The translations under genes and the position numbers were made by a program. A stretch of 64,000 nucleotides of DNA from a virus: the IMG/VR virus record IMGVR_UViG_3300037475_000071, positions 36,156 to 100,155 of that record; one strand, 5' to 3'. The notes under the pieces were generated by a model. The model was not told where the DNA came from, did no database searches, and was given only the letters and a program-made list of their open reading frames with translations. This document shows, one piece after another, positions 40,399-50,669 of this stretch (positions within the stretch are counted from its first letter, which is position 1; every line of letters starts with the position of its first letter).

Positions 40399-42519
40399 TT
40401 ACTGCATTTTGTATTGCACAATTACATTGAGGTTAGTTGGAGGGGTGCCCCCAACAGATGCGGTATTTAATCTTATAAGCAGAGTTGCCCCAGCAGCAAT
40501 GTTGAGTGAAATTGCTCCGGAATCAAAGTTACCGGTGGAGTTGGCAATAGTTGTGTCTTGGTTATTTGTACCGTCTCCTACTCTCACGATTGCCGCGGTA
40601 GTCTGCCCAGTTGCACTAGACCCTGCTACAATTTGCACACGAGTTATCGTGATAGCTTTGTCAAGAGTAGTATTAGCCCATGTTCCTACTCCAGTAGTTG
40701 ATGGAATAAATCCCGAAAGATACGAACGCGGGTTGGCACTCATAGCCGTATCTCCACCAACACTTAATGACTTAGGAACTTGTACGGCTGTTGTGCCCCC
40801 AAATGATACCGTTCCGGAACCATCGCTTTTACCTCCAATCACTAAAGCGTGAGTCCCATCACCGAATACATCAGGAAATGCAGTATTGCCGGCCGACCGT
40901 ACGAATGCCGCGTCATATAGTGTTACTGGGAGGTATGTATTCGTAGGCATACTCGTCACGGAGCCTGAGTCGAATACTGATACGTTTGGACTGGTAAAAC
41001 TACCTCCCGCAAAGCTTACCCCCACTGTGCTCTTTACCCTGTTGTTCCTAATGGACACCACTGCGGCCGACACAGCAGCGGTAGTTGAAAAAAGAATACC
41101 GGAATCAGAACCCCCACCACTAGTAATGAAATTATTGCTGATATGAATTTCATCAGTGTAAGTAGCGGTACCGGACGTTTCATTAAGTGCGTTTATATAG
41201 ATATTGCCAGATACCGACGTTGTGCAACTAAGATGATTTCCTCTTATGGAAATCTGCTTTCCCCATTGAATACCTATCAATGCGTTTGCAGATGAAATTG
41301 ACGCCATCAGAATTGAGTTATTGGCTATAATCAAACCAGTAACCACGTTGGTAGGAGGGGTCGCATCTGACGACACGTCTATGCAGTTCCATCCAGCTTG
41401 CTGCCCAAATATTACGTTGTTAGAGACTACAATATTCTGCGTTAACGCAAATGCAAGGGTGGTGGTATCCGCAGAAAACACCTGAATGGATACGTTTTTT
41501 GCACCATCAATTATATTTCCTATGATAACTGAATCAGAACCCCTCCCATACTCAATGGCAGCACCGCCAGCGGAAGTTTGCGTTCCTCCGTGATTACGGA
41601 TATAATTTCCTGCGCAGTAATAACCTCCGCCTGTAGCCATATAAATGCTATGCCGTTGGCAATCTTCAATGTGGTTATTTACTATCTTGGTGCCGGAAGG
41701 GCCACTAGCGTTCAGTGCCATACCATAGCCACTACCGGGAGCAGTTCCCGTAATACCGCTTATCCAGTTATTCTCAATAGTGTTATTAAACGACGGATCA
41801 GTGAAATCAGTGCCTATGTATATTCCCGCACCAAACATGTTAGACAACTTGCATCGTCTAATGGTTACATGAGTAATATGATCTTCCAGTTCTATTCCAA
41901 ACTGGTTTGCACTATTTGTGGTTAAAGAGTCTCCATTAATAGTTACGTCGTCAAGCAGTACATTGTTAATCGGGGTACCACTATTGTTAATAAAAATTCC
42001 GATACAGTTGATACCATTCATTTGCAGGCTTCCACCATTGATTACCACATTGCTGGACTTAACCTGAATTGCATGGAGACTGCTAAACGTGAAAGTAGCT
42101 GCGGAGGGGGCTGGCAAAAGCAGCACGCACGGCTTGGTGATAACAATGGCTGCTGAGAAAGACTGGCTGCCAACCAAACCTTTTGCGTTTATAACTCCTC
42201 CCGTGGAAGGCAAAGCAGCAAGAGCCGCATTAATCTTAGCGTCTGCTGTAGCTCCCGGAAAAGCGTCCGCAAATAGCGTGGTGTTGCAAGAATATAGCTC
42301 GGCTATCCAAGGTGCAGAAACACTGCCTAGGGATTGCGTGGTATTCCCGCTAGCAGGAAGAATATGGTGGGCACTAACACTCTGGTCTGCTCCGGGAGCT
42401 TTAAGAAGAAAATCCGAAACAGGCAACTTGACGTTACTTCCAGAACGCGCCGCTGGGATAGCGTCTGTAGGTTGCGCGGGTGACCCAGAAGGTAGTGTTG
42501 AAATCGTGGAATTACTCAT
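40399..42519 (-). CDS. Parallel beta-helix tailspike-like protein
   Basis: A 706-residue protein without a signal peptide. The N-terminal 75 residues (Ser/Pro-rich, with Gln-Pro-Thr-Asp and Pro-Ala-Ala-Arg motifs) resemble phage fibre attachment segments. An Asp-Ala-Lys-Ile-Asn-Ala-Ala-Leu-Ala-Ala-Leu-Pro motif then starts a pectate-lyase-type beta-helix with many Asn-Asn/Ile-x-Asn-Asn coils (about 100-540). The C-terminal domain is beta-rich. It is the best candidate for the virion's polysaccharide-binding or depolymerising tailspike. Confidence 0.85.
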   Translation of the reverse strand: MSNSTISTLPSGSPAQPTDAIPAARSGSNVKLPVSDFLLKAPGADQSVSAHHILPASGNTTQSLGSVSAPWIAELYSCNTTLFADAFPGATADAKINAALAALPSTGGVINAKGLVGSQSFSAAIVITKPCVLLLPAPSAATFTFSSLHAIQVKSSNVVINGGSLQMNGINCIGIFINNSGTPINNVLLDDVTINGDSLTTNSANQFGIELEDHITHVTIRRCKLSNMFGAGIYIGTDFTDPSFNNTIENNWISGITGTAPGSGYGMALNASGPSGTKIVNNHIEDCQRHSIYMATGGGYYCAGNYIRNHGGTQTSAGGAAIEYGRGSDSVIIGNIIDGAKNVSIQVFSADTTTLAFALTQNIVVSNNVIFGQQAGWNCIDVSSDATPPTNVVTGLIIANNSILMASISSANALIGIQWGKQISIRGNHLSCTTSVSGNIYINALNETSGTATYTDEIHISNNFITSGGGSDSGILFSTTAAVSAAVVSIRNNRVKSTVGVSFAGGSFTSPNVSVFDSGSVTSMPTNTYLPVTLYDAAFVRSAGNTAFPDVFGDGTHALVIGGKSDGSGTVSFGGTTAVQVPKSLSVGGDTAMSANPRSYLSGFIPSTTGVGTWANTTLDKAITITRVQIVAGSSATGQTTAAIVRVGDGTNNQDTTIANSTGNFDSGAISLNIAAGATLLIRLNTASVGGTPPTNLNVIVQYKMQ

Positions 42520-42535
42520 TACGGGTTATCCTCAA

Positions 42536-45517
42536 TTAGGTGCCTGAAATAAATACAGCGTAATCTGAGCCATTAACCGTGCTCGCGGCTGTGTAAGAAA
42601 CCGATACACGTTGCCAGTCCGTTGTCAGCACCACGCTTTGGCTAGCGTACACAGTGTTCGTTGACGAACTGCGTATGCCCACCACTACGGTCTTACCTAT
42701 GTCGGTGAGTGTATCCGCCTTGACATCCACGGAGTAGGTCAACAGCGTACCCACGACTTCCGGAACCGCTGTCGTCTGGAAACACTTGCCTGACGGCACT
42801 ATCGTCACCTTACTGATTAGCGACTTGGTTCCGTCGGGGTTTATATCCATCTTGTTGACTGTCGGCGTTATGCCTCCAGTAAGCAGTTGCCACGCGGAAG
42901 CAGTGAAGTCTTCCGAAAACAGCACTTGGTTTCTACCATCCTGCGCTTTGACCCACACGGCTTGGCCGCGTAATGTGCGAGGAACTTGGAAGGCTCTACC
43001 AAGCGAGCGCATCACAAGGTTCTTAGCGTCGTCACATCCCCATGACTCGTTGGTGTAGCGGATTTCAAATCCACCACCACCGGGCGGGTCTTGGTTGGTG
43101 GTAAGGTAGTAGTTGCCACTGTCCCACGAGAGCAACGAAGGCCCGATTACGTCATCTGCAAACGTAGTGCCTACGGTACTGATGCTGATTGCATTAGGAA
43201 TTTCGGCATCGTCTTGCGGCTGCCACGGAGTATTAGGCTTGGTGAACTTAGCGAGGAACTTCTGTTCCATGCTCTGCCGGCCAAACGTAATCTGTAGGTC
43301 AAACACTTCCTTGGGGATCAAGGAACTAAACGTAGTTGCCACCTGTGTAATAGACTCGGCTGTGAGCGTTGGCGGAAACTGCGTAGGCATGTTCTGAAAC
43401 TTCAGAACCGTACCCGACAGAATTTCCCCAGTAGCCTCGAACAGATTAGTCAGGGAATATGTCCCGTCCCAGTGCTGTCTGCCTTGGTCTCCCACTATTG
43501 CTTGGGCGGCCACCTCGCACTCGCCAGATGTTCTCGGCAAAGGCGACAGGTTGGAAGTCACTGCCGAACGCAGGCCGTTATCCCCCCACGCCGCCGACTC
43601 CGTAGCAACAGAGCCCTTATCCTGAACACGTCCAATAGACGCTCCGGCTCGTCGGTAGGTAAACCAAATAAGGTCACCCACATTCGGCATAGTCTGCGTT
43701 TGATTCACCGTGTCAACGAAAAACTCCAGAGCAGCGTTGCCGGGGTTGTACTGAATTCTGCCCAGCAGAGACGACCGCGTAGTAGCGCCTTGGTTAGAAT
43801 CCACCACAGTGGCTACAGGAGTGTTGCCGTCATAAGAATCAATCTCATTAGGCCCAATCAGCTTGGTACTAAACACCGTGCTGCCCTTTGGCCTAACCTT
43901 CAAGCCAGCGTGCAGCGGGGTTGATATGGTCAGCCCTGTAAAGCTACAATGCAGATCATTCAAAACCACAGGGATGTAAAAAGCGAAACCCAAATCTGCA
44001 CTTATAGGCACAGTGTTGGTGCATTCCATGAATGCTGTCGAACCGTTAGCCTGTGTAATAACCGTGCCCGTCTCTGGGTCGATGGCTATAATCTTTGTCT
44101 CTGCCGTCATCGTGTCGGGCAGCATTGGCTGGCCAACAGTTTGCACGGCACCGTTCGCGTCAAGGTACGAATAGTTCTGGGTAAAACGCTTGCTGCGTTG
44201 GAATGTATAATTGGTACGAACCACGTAGCGAAGATTGTAGTTACCCAGCAACACGCCTTGAGTGGTGTCCACAAGCCCGTTAACAATCGGGTTAACCAGC
44301 ATGGCCGCTACGCCATTTTGTATAGTCGTAGTCTTAGTGAGCTTCAGTCCGTAAAGAACTTTGGCCAGAGTATTCGTCGGCTCCCCAGTCCAAAGACCAC
44401 AAATCACTCCGTCTGAGGATTGAACAAAGTCATACTCCCCGTGGGTGATTCGCATACTGCCTTCCAGCGGAAACTGGAACTGGGTCTGCATCCACACGTC
44501 GTACTGGCCGTTGTTGTTGCCCCCAAGGGCATTACAAAATCCGTTGGAGACCTGGATGAACTGAGTGGGAGTGTCGAACACATCCCACTTCTGCTGGGTG
44601 TCTATCGAAGAGCCAGAGAAGGTCTCGTCGAATAGTAAATTTGTATCAGCTCCGTAGCACGAAGCAATAAGCGGGAATTTACCGTTCCAGCCATCGCCAA
44701 CGAAATATTCGCTCATGTAGTCCTGCGGCTCAATGTCACCGAGAACAACAGCGTCGTTTACGATAGGGTCGTTGCTAGGAGTAAGGCTAAGGTTCGCAGG
44801 CGTAAAATCCACAACTTCGCCGTCGATGATGAGCGGAGCGATGCGGCTGTCGATTGGCTCGAAATACAGCTTGCCCTGCCGTGCCGCAAAACGGTAATTG
44901 GCCGCCTTGCAAAAAGCGTCAACCACGTCCTTCCACTTTTGCGTGGGGTCAACGATGTACCGCGCCATCATCAGGCCGTCCTGAATGTTGGAAACATCGA
45001 AGTTCCACTCAGGTGCCATCACCCCAGCCAAGGTCTTGAGTATCTGGCCTTGGGTAATGTTCATGAACGGAGACAGCAGAGGCAGCGGGTTGAGATTGAG
45101 AAGATAATCTTCCCCAGATGCCTCGTACACATAACCGAAGACAGGCTGGCCGCTTCTCGAACCTAAATAAGTAAGGTTTGGATCGCTGGTAATGAAACCC
45201 GTGAACCAAGGGCCGTATGAAGCTGTATCTAGCTGAATGTACGCCCCGCGCTGTAGCTTTACGAACGCAGAGTCTGCGGGGAATACTGAGAAATCCAACA
45301 CATCGGGTGTATTGAGTACGTCCTTCTTTATCGGCGCATTAAAAAGATAAGGCAAATAATCATAGCTAGAACCGGCCAAGGTGCTCCACAACCTAGCAAC
45401 CATCGGCGATACAGCAGGCTGGGTATTAGGCCATGCAGTATTGGGCCAGAACATGCCTCCCGCCGCTCTAGGGGCAGGAGACGGAGTAGGAGAAACATCT
45501 TGCCCTAAAATACTCAT
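42536..45517 (-). CDS. Tail tip / baseplate hub protein
   Basis: A 993-residue protein downstream of the tape measure, where siphovirus tip proteins lie. The N-terminus is Pro-rich. Residues about 90-260 (Ile-Leu-Lys-Thr-Leu, Trp-Lys-Asp-Val-Val-Asp-Ala-Phe-Cys-Lys-Ala) resemble a hub-like or receptor-binding-tail domain. The last 130 residues look like a carbohydrate-binding module (Asp-Phe-Thr-Ala-Ser-Ala-Trp and Asp-Trp-Gln-Arg-Val-Ser-Val-Ser-Tyr). It has no signal peptide. Confidence 0.75.
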   Translation of the reverse strand: MSILGQDVSPTPSPAPRAAGGMFWPNTAWPNTQPAVSPMVARLWSTLAGSSYDYLPYLFNAPIKKDVLNTPDVLDFSVFPADSAFVKLQRGAYIQLDTASYGPWFTGFITSDPNLTYLGSRSGQPVFGYVYEASGEDYLLNLNPLPLLSPFMNITQGQILKTLAGVMAPEWNFDVSNIQDGLMMARYIVDPTQKWKDVVDAFCKAANYRFAARQGKLYFEPIDSRIAPLIIDGEVVDFTPANLSLTPSNDPIVNDAVVLGDIEPQDYMSEYFVGDGWNGKFPLIASCYGADTNLLFDETFSGSSIDTQQKWDVFDTPTQFIQVSNGFCNALGGNNNGQYDVWMQTQFQFPLEGSMRITHGEYDFVQSSDGVICGLWTGEPTNTLAKVLYGLKLTKTTTIQNGVAAMLVNPIVNGLVDTTQGVLLGNYNLRYVVRTNYTFQRSKRFTQNYSYLDANGAVQTVGQPMLPDTMTAETKIIAIDPETGTVITQANGSTAFMECTNTVPISADLGFAFYIPVVLNDLHCSFTGLTISTPLHAGLKVRPKGSTVFSTKLIGPNEIDSYDGNTPVATVVDSNQGATTRSSLLGRIQYNPGNAALEFFVDTVNQTQTMPNVGDLIWFTYRRAGASIGRVQDKGSVATESAAWGDNGLRSAVTSNLSPLPRTSGECEVAAQAIVGDQGRQHWDGTYSLTNLFEATGEILSGTVLKFQNMPTQFPPTLTAESITQVATTFSSLIPKEVFDLQITFGRQSMEQKFLAKFTKPNTPWQPQDDAEIPNAISISTVGTTFADDVIGPSLLSWDSGNYYLTTNQDPPGGGGFEIRYTNESWGCDDAKNLVMRSLGRAFQVPRTLRGQAVWVKAQDGRNQVLFSEDFTASAWQLLTGGITPTVNKMDINPDGTKSLISKVTIVPSGKCFQTTAVPEVVGTLLTYSVDVKADTLTDIGKTVVVGIRSSSTNTVYASQSVVLTTDWQRVSVSYTAASTVNGSDYAVFISGT

Positions 45518-45771
45518 TCCATGTGCCCCTGTAAGCGATTAGTTACCAAGTCAATTAACGACTGCACAGTGGTGAGAGCGGCGACATCTTTACCGCCGAG
45601 ACTAGCTTTCGTTCCCAGTGCGTCTTCTAAATCAACGCTGACAAGTAGTAAGTCCAAAGAGTCTAGTTCCAGAGATTCAAACGTATCCCACGGATGAACA
45701 CAAGTAGGGTCTACCTCTTGTACACGAGCTATTGATGCGGTTACTACTTCTTCTACGCTTGGGGAGCTCAT
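45514..45771 (-). CDS. Acyl carrier protein-like protein
   Basis: An 85-residue protein. I start at ATG 45771, with GAGG six bases upstream. The GTG at 45783 overlaps the previous stop. It matches acyl and peptidyl carrier proteins: a helix 1 with Val-Glu-Glu-Val-Val, then Leu-Glu-Leu-Asp-Ser38-Leu-Asp, where the Ser would take a 4'-phosphopantetheine arm, helix 2 Leu-Val-Ser-Val-Asp-Leu-Glu, and Thr-Val-Gln-Ser-Leu-Ile-Asp-Leu-Val. No acyltransferase or synthase gene is nearby. The family call is good; what it carries in a tail operon is unknown. Confidence 0.8.
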   Translation of the reverse strand: MSSPSVEEVVTASIARVQEVDPTCVHPWDTFESLELDSLDLLLVSVDLEDALGTKASLGGKDVAALTTVQSLIDLVTNRLQGHME

Positions 45772-45779
45772 GATTTTCC

Positions 45780-46175
45780 TCACTCATTTCCGGGATAGTA
45801 AGCATTCAATAAATCTGATACTCGACGTTTGCCACCCAGTGCATCTATTAGCTTCAGGCGTTTATTAGTATTGCCTTTGCTTCTAATCAAGAGAAGGGTA
45901 AGGTAATCAAACACCTGCTCAGATAGCTCAACATTGGCAAAGCTAGCGCAGTCCAGCGTCATTGTGAATCCAAGCATCTCTTCGATATTAGTAATGTCAA
46001 ACTTGGAATCGGTGAGGCAGCAGTTTATGAGAGTTGCGCCACTACACTTGGTAATGACGCACTCCCTAAACAGTGCATCCCTGTATATGCGGGGTTCGAG
46101 CTTCACATTATTTTCGCGGATGTGAATCTCAGTCCACGAACGCAATGAGGGTCTTCCGTTGGCTAATACAGGCAT
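45780..46175 (-). CDS. Small tail-region protein, pentapeptide-like
   Basis: A 131-residue protein between the tape measure and the carrier protein. Residues 25-80 contain repeated five-residue steps (Ala-Leu-Phe-Arg-Glu, Ala-Thr-Leu-Ile-Asn, Cys-Leu-Thr-Asp-Ser, Cys-Ala-Ser-Phe-Ala) like a short pentapeptide-repeat coil. Position suggests a tail-tip component, and the repeat suggests a scaffold or DNA-mimic fold. Neither is certain. Confidence 0.65.
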   Translation of the reverse strand: MPVLANGRPSLRSWTEIHIRENNVKLEPRIYRDALFRECVITKCSGATLINCCLTDSKFDITNIEEMLGFTMTLDCASFANVELSEQVFDYLTLLLIRSKGNTNKRLKLIDALGGKRRVSDLLNAYYPGNE

Positions 46176-46186
46176 GGCTTTTATTC

Positions 46187-49100
46187 CTATAAAGTGACGC
46201 CGAATCTGCGCCAGTTGTCTAACTCGTTAGCAATCCCGCGTGCCACATCGGAACCGCCTTTCATTCCCGGCAAGTTAACATGGATAGGCCCATTGATAAC
46301 AATCGAAGACGGGGGCGGAGTAGATGAACCCGTAGCACCGAATCCTGGCAAACCTCCGGGCAACTGTGCAGGATTAAACGGAGATGTGCCGTTAAAATAG
46401 CCAGTATTAGGGTTGGCCTGCAACCCGCTTATGGCTTGTATAATGGCATACATCTCTTTGTAATTTGCCAACTGCTCGTTCAAAGAATAAGCCTGTAAAG
46501 CAGCGTCTTCTTTGTGCAAAGCATTGATGTCGGTAGTCAACCCAAATAGTGCATTCTCTTGGCTGACCTTGTTCTGTTCAATGCTTATCTGGTTGTCGGT
46601 GTCACTCAACTGTTGCTTCAACTGCTCTAGTTGCAGCTTGGTCTGTTGCGCGGCCAACCCCATAGCAGGAGCCTGTCGGCGCTCGATTGAGTCTGACATC
46701 TGATTCTCAAGCTGAAGAATAGACAACTGAATAGACTGTCTACTCAACATCAAGCCGTTCAACGTGTAGTTGTCCTGAACTGCCTGCTGAAGCCCTTGGT
46801 TATATTGGTCTTGTAGCTTCCTAGCTTGGTCAGCTAACTCAACGTCTTGATAGCGTGTGGCAAGAGCGGTATTGCCTCCGTCTTTATCAATGTACTGCTT
46901 AACTTGTTGCTCAATTGTCGCCCAAGTCTGCATCCACTGTTGCCCAACCTGAGTAGATTGAGTCATCGTAGCCGCTAGAATGCCCATCTGGTCACGGCCA
47001 GCTAATGCCTGAGCATTTAACGCATCCTCAGTTTGTTTAACCTGTAACAGAATTTGGCTGAGATAGCCTTCCCCACCTTTTACACCGGAGAGTTGCGAAA
47101 TCGCCAGTTGCTGCTCTTGTTGCAAAGCCGCCATTGTTTGCGCGAACGTAGCAGTGTTGTTCTGGAAGTTCTGAAGAATACCGTCAAACTTCTTTTGAAT
47201 ATCATCAGCTATGTTTTTTGCTTGTTTAGCAAACATGCCGCCTATCATTCCGATGATAGAACCAACTGCTCCAACGGCTGCGCCAATTCCAGGAAGAGCT
47301 GAGCCGATGGAACCCATCATGCCGCCCATCTTAGATAAAACATCCCCACCCTGCTGCGCGACACCGCTAATACCCCCCGCTACTGCACCTATCTGCTCAT
47401 AGCGATTGCCTTGGGCTTGCAGCAATTTCTGAGTAGTTTGCTCTAGGAGGGCGAACGCTTGAGATACTTTGTCAGAACCTTGTTTAAGGTCGTCAAAGAA
47501 CCCAGCACTCTGCATAGTGCCGCTGCTATCCAACTGCTTTTGGAATACGTGAGACGAATTGTATTCAGACAACTGTGCTTGCTGATCTTGCGTTACATTA
47601 GATTGAGCGGCTCTCTTCTGCTCCATAGTAGAAGAGGCGTTCGCATTGACGGCTGCCAGATATTCTTGGTCGGCCTTCAAACGCTGAGCCAGCAACGCAT
47701 TTAATTGCTGCTGCTTCTCTGCCCCGTCCTTTACGGTTGAGGCATAAGCAATCTGCGCGTTGATGAGAGCGGTATCGTTTTCGTGTTTTTCAGAAGAGTC
47801 CTTAAGACTGCCAGTAGCCAGCGTATGTGAATCCTGTGAGCGTTGACCAGCCTGACTGGAATCCAGCACACTTAGTTTATCCGTGTACCCTTGGTATTCT
47901 TTCGTACCGGGAACCGCTCCAGAGGCATCTCGTTGCTTGACTATAGCCGCTCGTGCTTCGTTGTAGAGGCTAATCTGCAGGGCAATCTCTGCTTTAGCCG
48001 CATCCTCATACGACATCAAACCTTCCTGTGCGGAACGTTTGAATAGCATGTTCATAATGCTATAATGCTCCTCAGCCATTTTCTGCTGAGTCTGGTACTT
48101 CATTTGGTCGATGCTGACCGTGGTTTTGAAATCTTCGGTGGAGTCGGCAGTACCCTGCTTTTTGGCATCCGCTTTTAGCTTGTCTACGGTGTCGCCCATC
48201 CCGCTGAGTTTGTCAGGAGCACCCTTTATGCTGCCATACTTGGCCCGCATTTGGTCTAGCAGTTGCTGAGCTTCAACCAACTCCCCGCGGCGCAAAGCCA
48301 TGCGGTGTTCGGTACCAGCGTGGACGGTCTCCGTTGATTCAGCTTCCATCTGCTTCTGAGAATCTAGGAGTTCTCCGTATTTGGATTTAATCTCCTCCAA
48401 ACCGTGAGACCACTCTTCGCGCATTTTAGCGATGGCGTCTTTGCTCTTGTCGGTCGGGAGAGGAACTCGTCCTCCACTGAATGCGTTATTCTTGCCGCCG
48501 CTCTCTGCGTCGGTTGCTTTGCTAGCAAACCTGTCAGCATCTACGCTCTCAACCATAAGAGCAAGGCGCTGGCGTTCTGCCTCAAGCTCCGCTGACTGCT
48601 TCTCTTGCGAAGCCTTAACAGCCGCTGAAGCAGACTCCATCGCGGCTTTGACGTTTCCGCCTAGCGGGGTCTTTAGTACGTTCCACAACTGTCGTGCCGC
48701 TTCCGCCGTAGTAGCGAGAGTGCCTCGGAACGTCTCCACTATCAGCGTTACTTGCGCGAAACCTTCCGCCAAGAACGCTAGAACAGGATGGCCCTCTCCG
48801 CCTGCGGCGGTGAGTGCCGGGCCAAGTTTCAATATCTCAGCAACTAACTGCCCCGCGGCATTAGCCAGCAACTCAATGCTGTTTTTATTTGAATTGATAT
48901 AATCCAGAGTTCCCTTGATAATCTCGGAGAACTCTTTTACTACTGGAGCAGCAAAAGCACTTTCAATCTTTTCTTTTTGACGGCCCAGTTGCTTTTCTAA
49001 CACTTCTTGGTTATCTTGCGCCGTTTTAACCTGAGCATTGTAGGGAGCAAAGGCGGGAGCCAAAAGCTCCAGCAAGTTCTTGTGCTCTAATGCCTCTTGC

Positions 49101-50107
49101 CTAATGGCTTCCCATTGTACTTTAGTGAGATTTAAGGTCTGAAGTAGTTTCGAGCTAGGAGCTTCTGTGCCTTCCAATAACTTAGGAATTTCGCTCACCA
49201 AAGCGCGGGTGCCTTCGCTGCTTTTGCCAGCAGCTTTCATTGCCAGCGCGAACTCCGTGGTCAACTGAACAAGCTGATCCACGTCTTTGGTCATAGCTCC
49301 GCCACCGCTGTCAACGATGGACTTGAAAGAATTCTCCAATTGCTTTGGGTCTAGGTTAGCTGCGGCGGCGTTATCACGGAGATGCGACACCGCATACTGT
49401 GCGCTCTCGCCAGCCATCTTGAAGTTGGTAGCAAAGTCGCTGCTGAACTTCAGATTGGAAGCCATCACGCCTTGTAGGTCGGAGGCTTCCTGCTGAAACT
49501 TTTCCATGTAAGTAATGCCGTCCATAAGCGCGTGCGGAATCGCCATGAACAATTCAGTAATACCGTTAATAACCGCATACAATGCGGTACCAACTGTTGC
49601 CATAGTGGTAAGATAGCCCGCCATAGCCGCAATACCAGCCGCACCTTGGCCCCCCATCGTAAGGCCACTCATGAAGTTGCTAACCACGCCTGCTTCTGGG
49701 TCTACGCCAAACATTGAGGCGCGTTTGCCACCACGCTTGGTAGGAGCGAAGCCTCCGCCTGCCCCAGCTTGTGTTTCTTTTAACTTAGTTAAGTTCTCCT
49801 CAGTGCGTGCAACTGCGGAATCAATCTGGCTGAGTTCTTTAACAACAGCGTTGCCCATCAGCGTGAAGTCTTCCTTCACCTGTGAACTAAGGCCATCTAC
49901 TTGAGCACCCAGTTCGGCCAATGTGTCTTGAAGACCTTGCGTAGATATAATCTGGGAAGGGTCAATCCCGGCCTTTTTAGCGGACTCTGACATGCGCCCC
50001 AAGGACTCATTCCACATCTTTTCTATCGACGATAAATCCGCAGCAAACGCATCGGTGTCGATACAAAGTGAGAGTACATCCTTAAACGCGGACTGATCTT
50101 CTGCCAT
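46187..50107 (-). CDS. Tape measure protein
   Basis: A 1306-residue protein, the longest gene of the window, lying downstream of the tail chaperones. It has long Gln/Glu/Lys/Ala coiled coils and hydrophobic Gly/Ala spans (about 155-200 and 985-1020). The latter are expected to insert in the host membrane during DNA delivery. Family rule of thumb gives a tail of about 200 nm. It shows no lysozyme or peptidase domain. It sets tail length and is ejected first. Confidence 0.9.
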   Translation of the reverse strand: MAEDQSAFKDVLSLCIDTDAFAADLSSIEKMWNESLGRMSESAKKAGIDPSQIISTQGLQDTLAELGAQVDGLSSQVKEDFTLMGNAVVKELSQIDSAVARTEENLTKLKETQAGAGGGFAPTKRGGKRASMFGVDPEAGVVSNFMSGLTMGGQGAAGIAAMAGYLTTMATVGTALYAVINGITELFMAIPHALMDGITYMEKFQQEASDLQGVMASNLKFSSDFATNFKMAGESAQYAVSHLRDNAAAANLDPKQLENSFKSIVDSGGGAMTKDVDQLVQLTTEFALAMKAAGKSSEGTRALVSEIPKLLEGTEAPSSKLLQTLNLTKVQWEAIRQEALEHKNLLELLAPAFAPYNAQVKTAQDNQEVLEKQLGRQKEKIESAFAAPVVKEFSEIIKGTLDYINSNKNSIELLANAAGQLVAEILKLGPALTAAGGEGHPVLAFLAEGFAQVTLIVETFRGTLATTAEAARQLWNVLKTPLGGNVKAAMESASAAVKASQEKQSAELEAERQRLALMVESVDADRFASKATDAESGGKNNAFSGGRVPLPTDKSKDAIAKMREEWSHGLEEIKSKYGELLDSQKQMEAESTETVHAGTEHRMALRRGELVEAQQLLDQMRAKYGSIKGAPDKLSGMGDTVDKLKADAKKQGTADSTEDFKTTVSIDQMKYQTQQKMAEEHYSIMNMLFKRSAQEGLMSYEDAAKAEIALQISLYNEARAAIVKQRDASGAVPGTKEYQGYTDKLSVLDSSQAGQRSQDSHTLATGSLKDSSEKHENDTALINAQIAYASTVKDGAEKQQQLNALLAQRLKADQEYLAAVNANASSTMEQKRAAQSNVTQDQQAQLSEYNSSHVFQKQLDSSGTMQSAGFFDDLKQGSDKVSQAFALLEQTTQKLLQAQGNRYEQIGAVAGGISGVAQQGGDVLSKMGGMMGSIGSALPGIGAAVGAVGSIIGMIGGMFAKQAKNIADDIQKKFDGILQNFQNNTATFAQTMAALQQEQQLAISQLSGVKGGEGYLSQILLQVKQTEDALNAQALAGRDQMGILAATMTQSTQVGQQWMQTWATIEQQVKQYIDKDGGNTALATRYQDVELADQARKLQDQYNQGLQQAVQDNYTLNGLMLSRQSIQLSILQLENQMSDSIERRQAPAMGLAAQQTKLQLEQLKQQLSDTDNQISIEQNKVSQENALFGLTTDINALHKEDAALQAYSLNEQLANYKEMYAIIQAISGLQANPNTGYFNGTSPFNPAQLPGGLPGFGATGSSTPPPSSIVINGPIHVNLPGMKGGSDVARGIANELDNWRRFGVTL

Positions 50108-50133
50108 TGAGTTTATTCCTTGGGTAAATGAGG

Positions 50134-50658
50134 CTAGAGTTCTTCTATGCGAACGTTGGCGGCAAACGCTTCAGCGGCGGATTCGCCCTGAAGTCTGCCC
50201 TCGACACTAGTTCCGGGAAGTTGCTCTGCAAAACTAGTGGTAATGCGGTCTACAGCGTAAGGCAGCACATTAGACATGAGAGCTTCGTGCGCAGCCTCTG
50301 GGTCTAGGTTGCCTTGAAGAGCTATGCCTATTGTCTGTGCCGCGTATTTAAGTATGTCATCTACTACTTTACCAACCATGTGACGAGCAGCGATGGGCGG
50401 GTGCATCTCGGTGTATGGAGGGCCGACTCTAGGTACGTATGTGGCCTCTGGGAATTGGGCGGTTTCAGGCAGCCTAAGGTCTTTGGCAAAAACTACGTCG
50501 ATAGGGTATGCCGTGGCCGTTCCGAACTCGTGGTAATACCACCAACGAAGTTCATCGGGCACCGTCAGCTTTCCAGCTATCTTGGTGCCTTGGAACTTAC
50601 TACGCATACTCTGCAACTTGCTGGCGAGGGCTCCATTGGACTTCAATTCGAAACCCAT
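50134..50658 (-). CDS. HK97 gp10-like / minor tail protein
   Basis: A 174-residue protein starting at ATG 50658 with GAGGAG upstream. Tyr-Tyr-His-Glu-Phe-Gly-Thr (near residue 40) is the characteristic Glu-Phe-Gly-Thr loop of HK97-gp10-type connector and tail-completion proteins. His-Pro-Pro and Ala-Arg-His-Met follow. Its place between the chaperones and the tape measure is unusual for that family, so a minor tail protein is also possible. Confidence 0.65.
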   Translation of the reverse strand: MGFELKSNGALASKLQSMRSKFQGTKIAGKLTVPDELRWWYYHEFGTATAYPIDVVFAKDLRLPETAQFPEATYVPRVGPPYTEMHPPIAARHMVGKVVDDILKYAAQTIGIALQGNLDPEAAHEALMSNVLPYAVDRITTSFAEQLPGTSVEGRLQGESAAEAFAANVRIEEL

Positions 50659-50669
50659 TGGAAAGCTCC

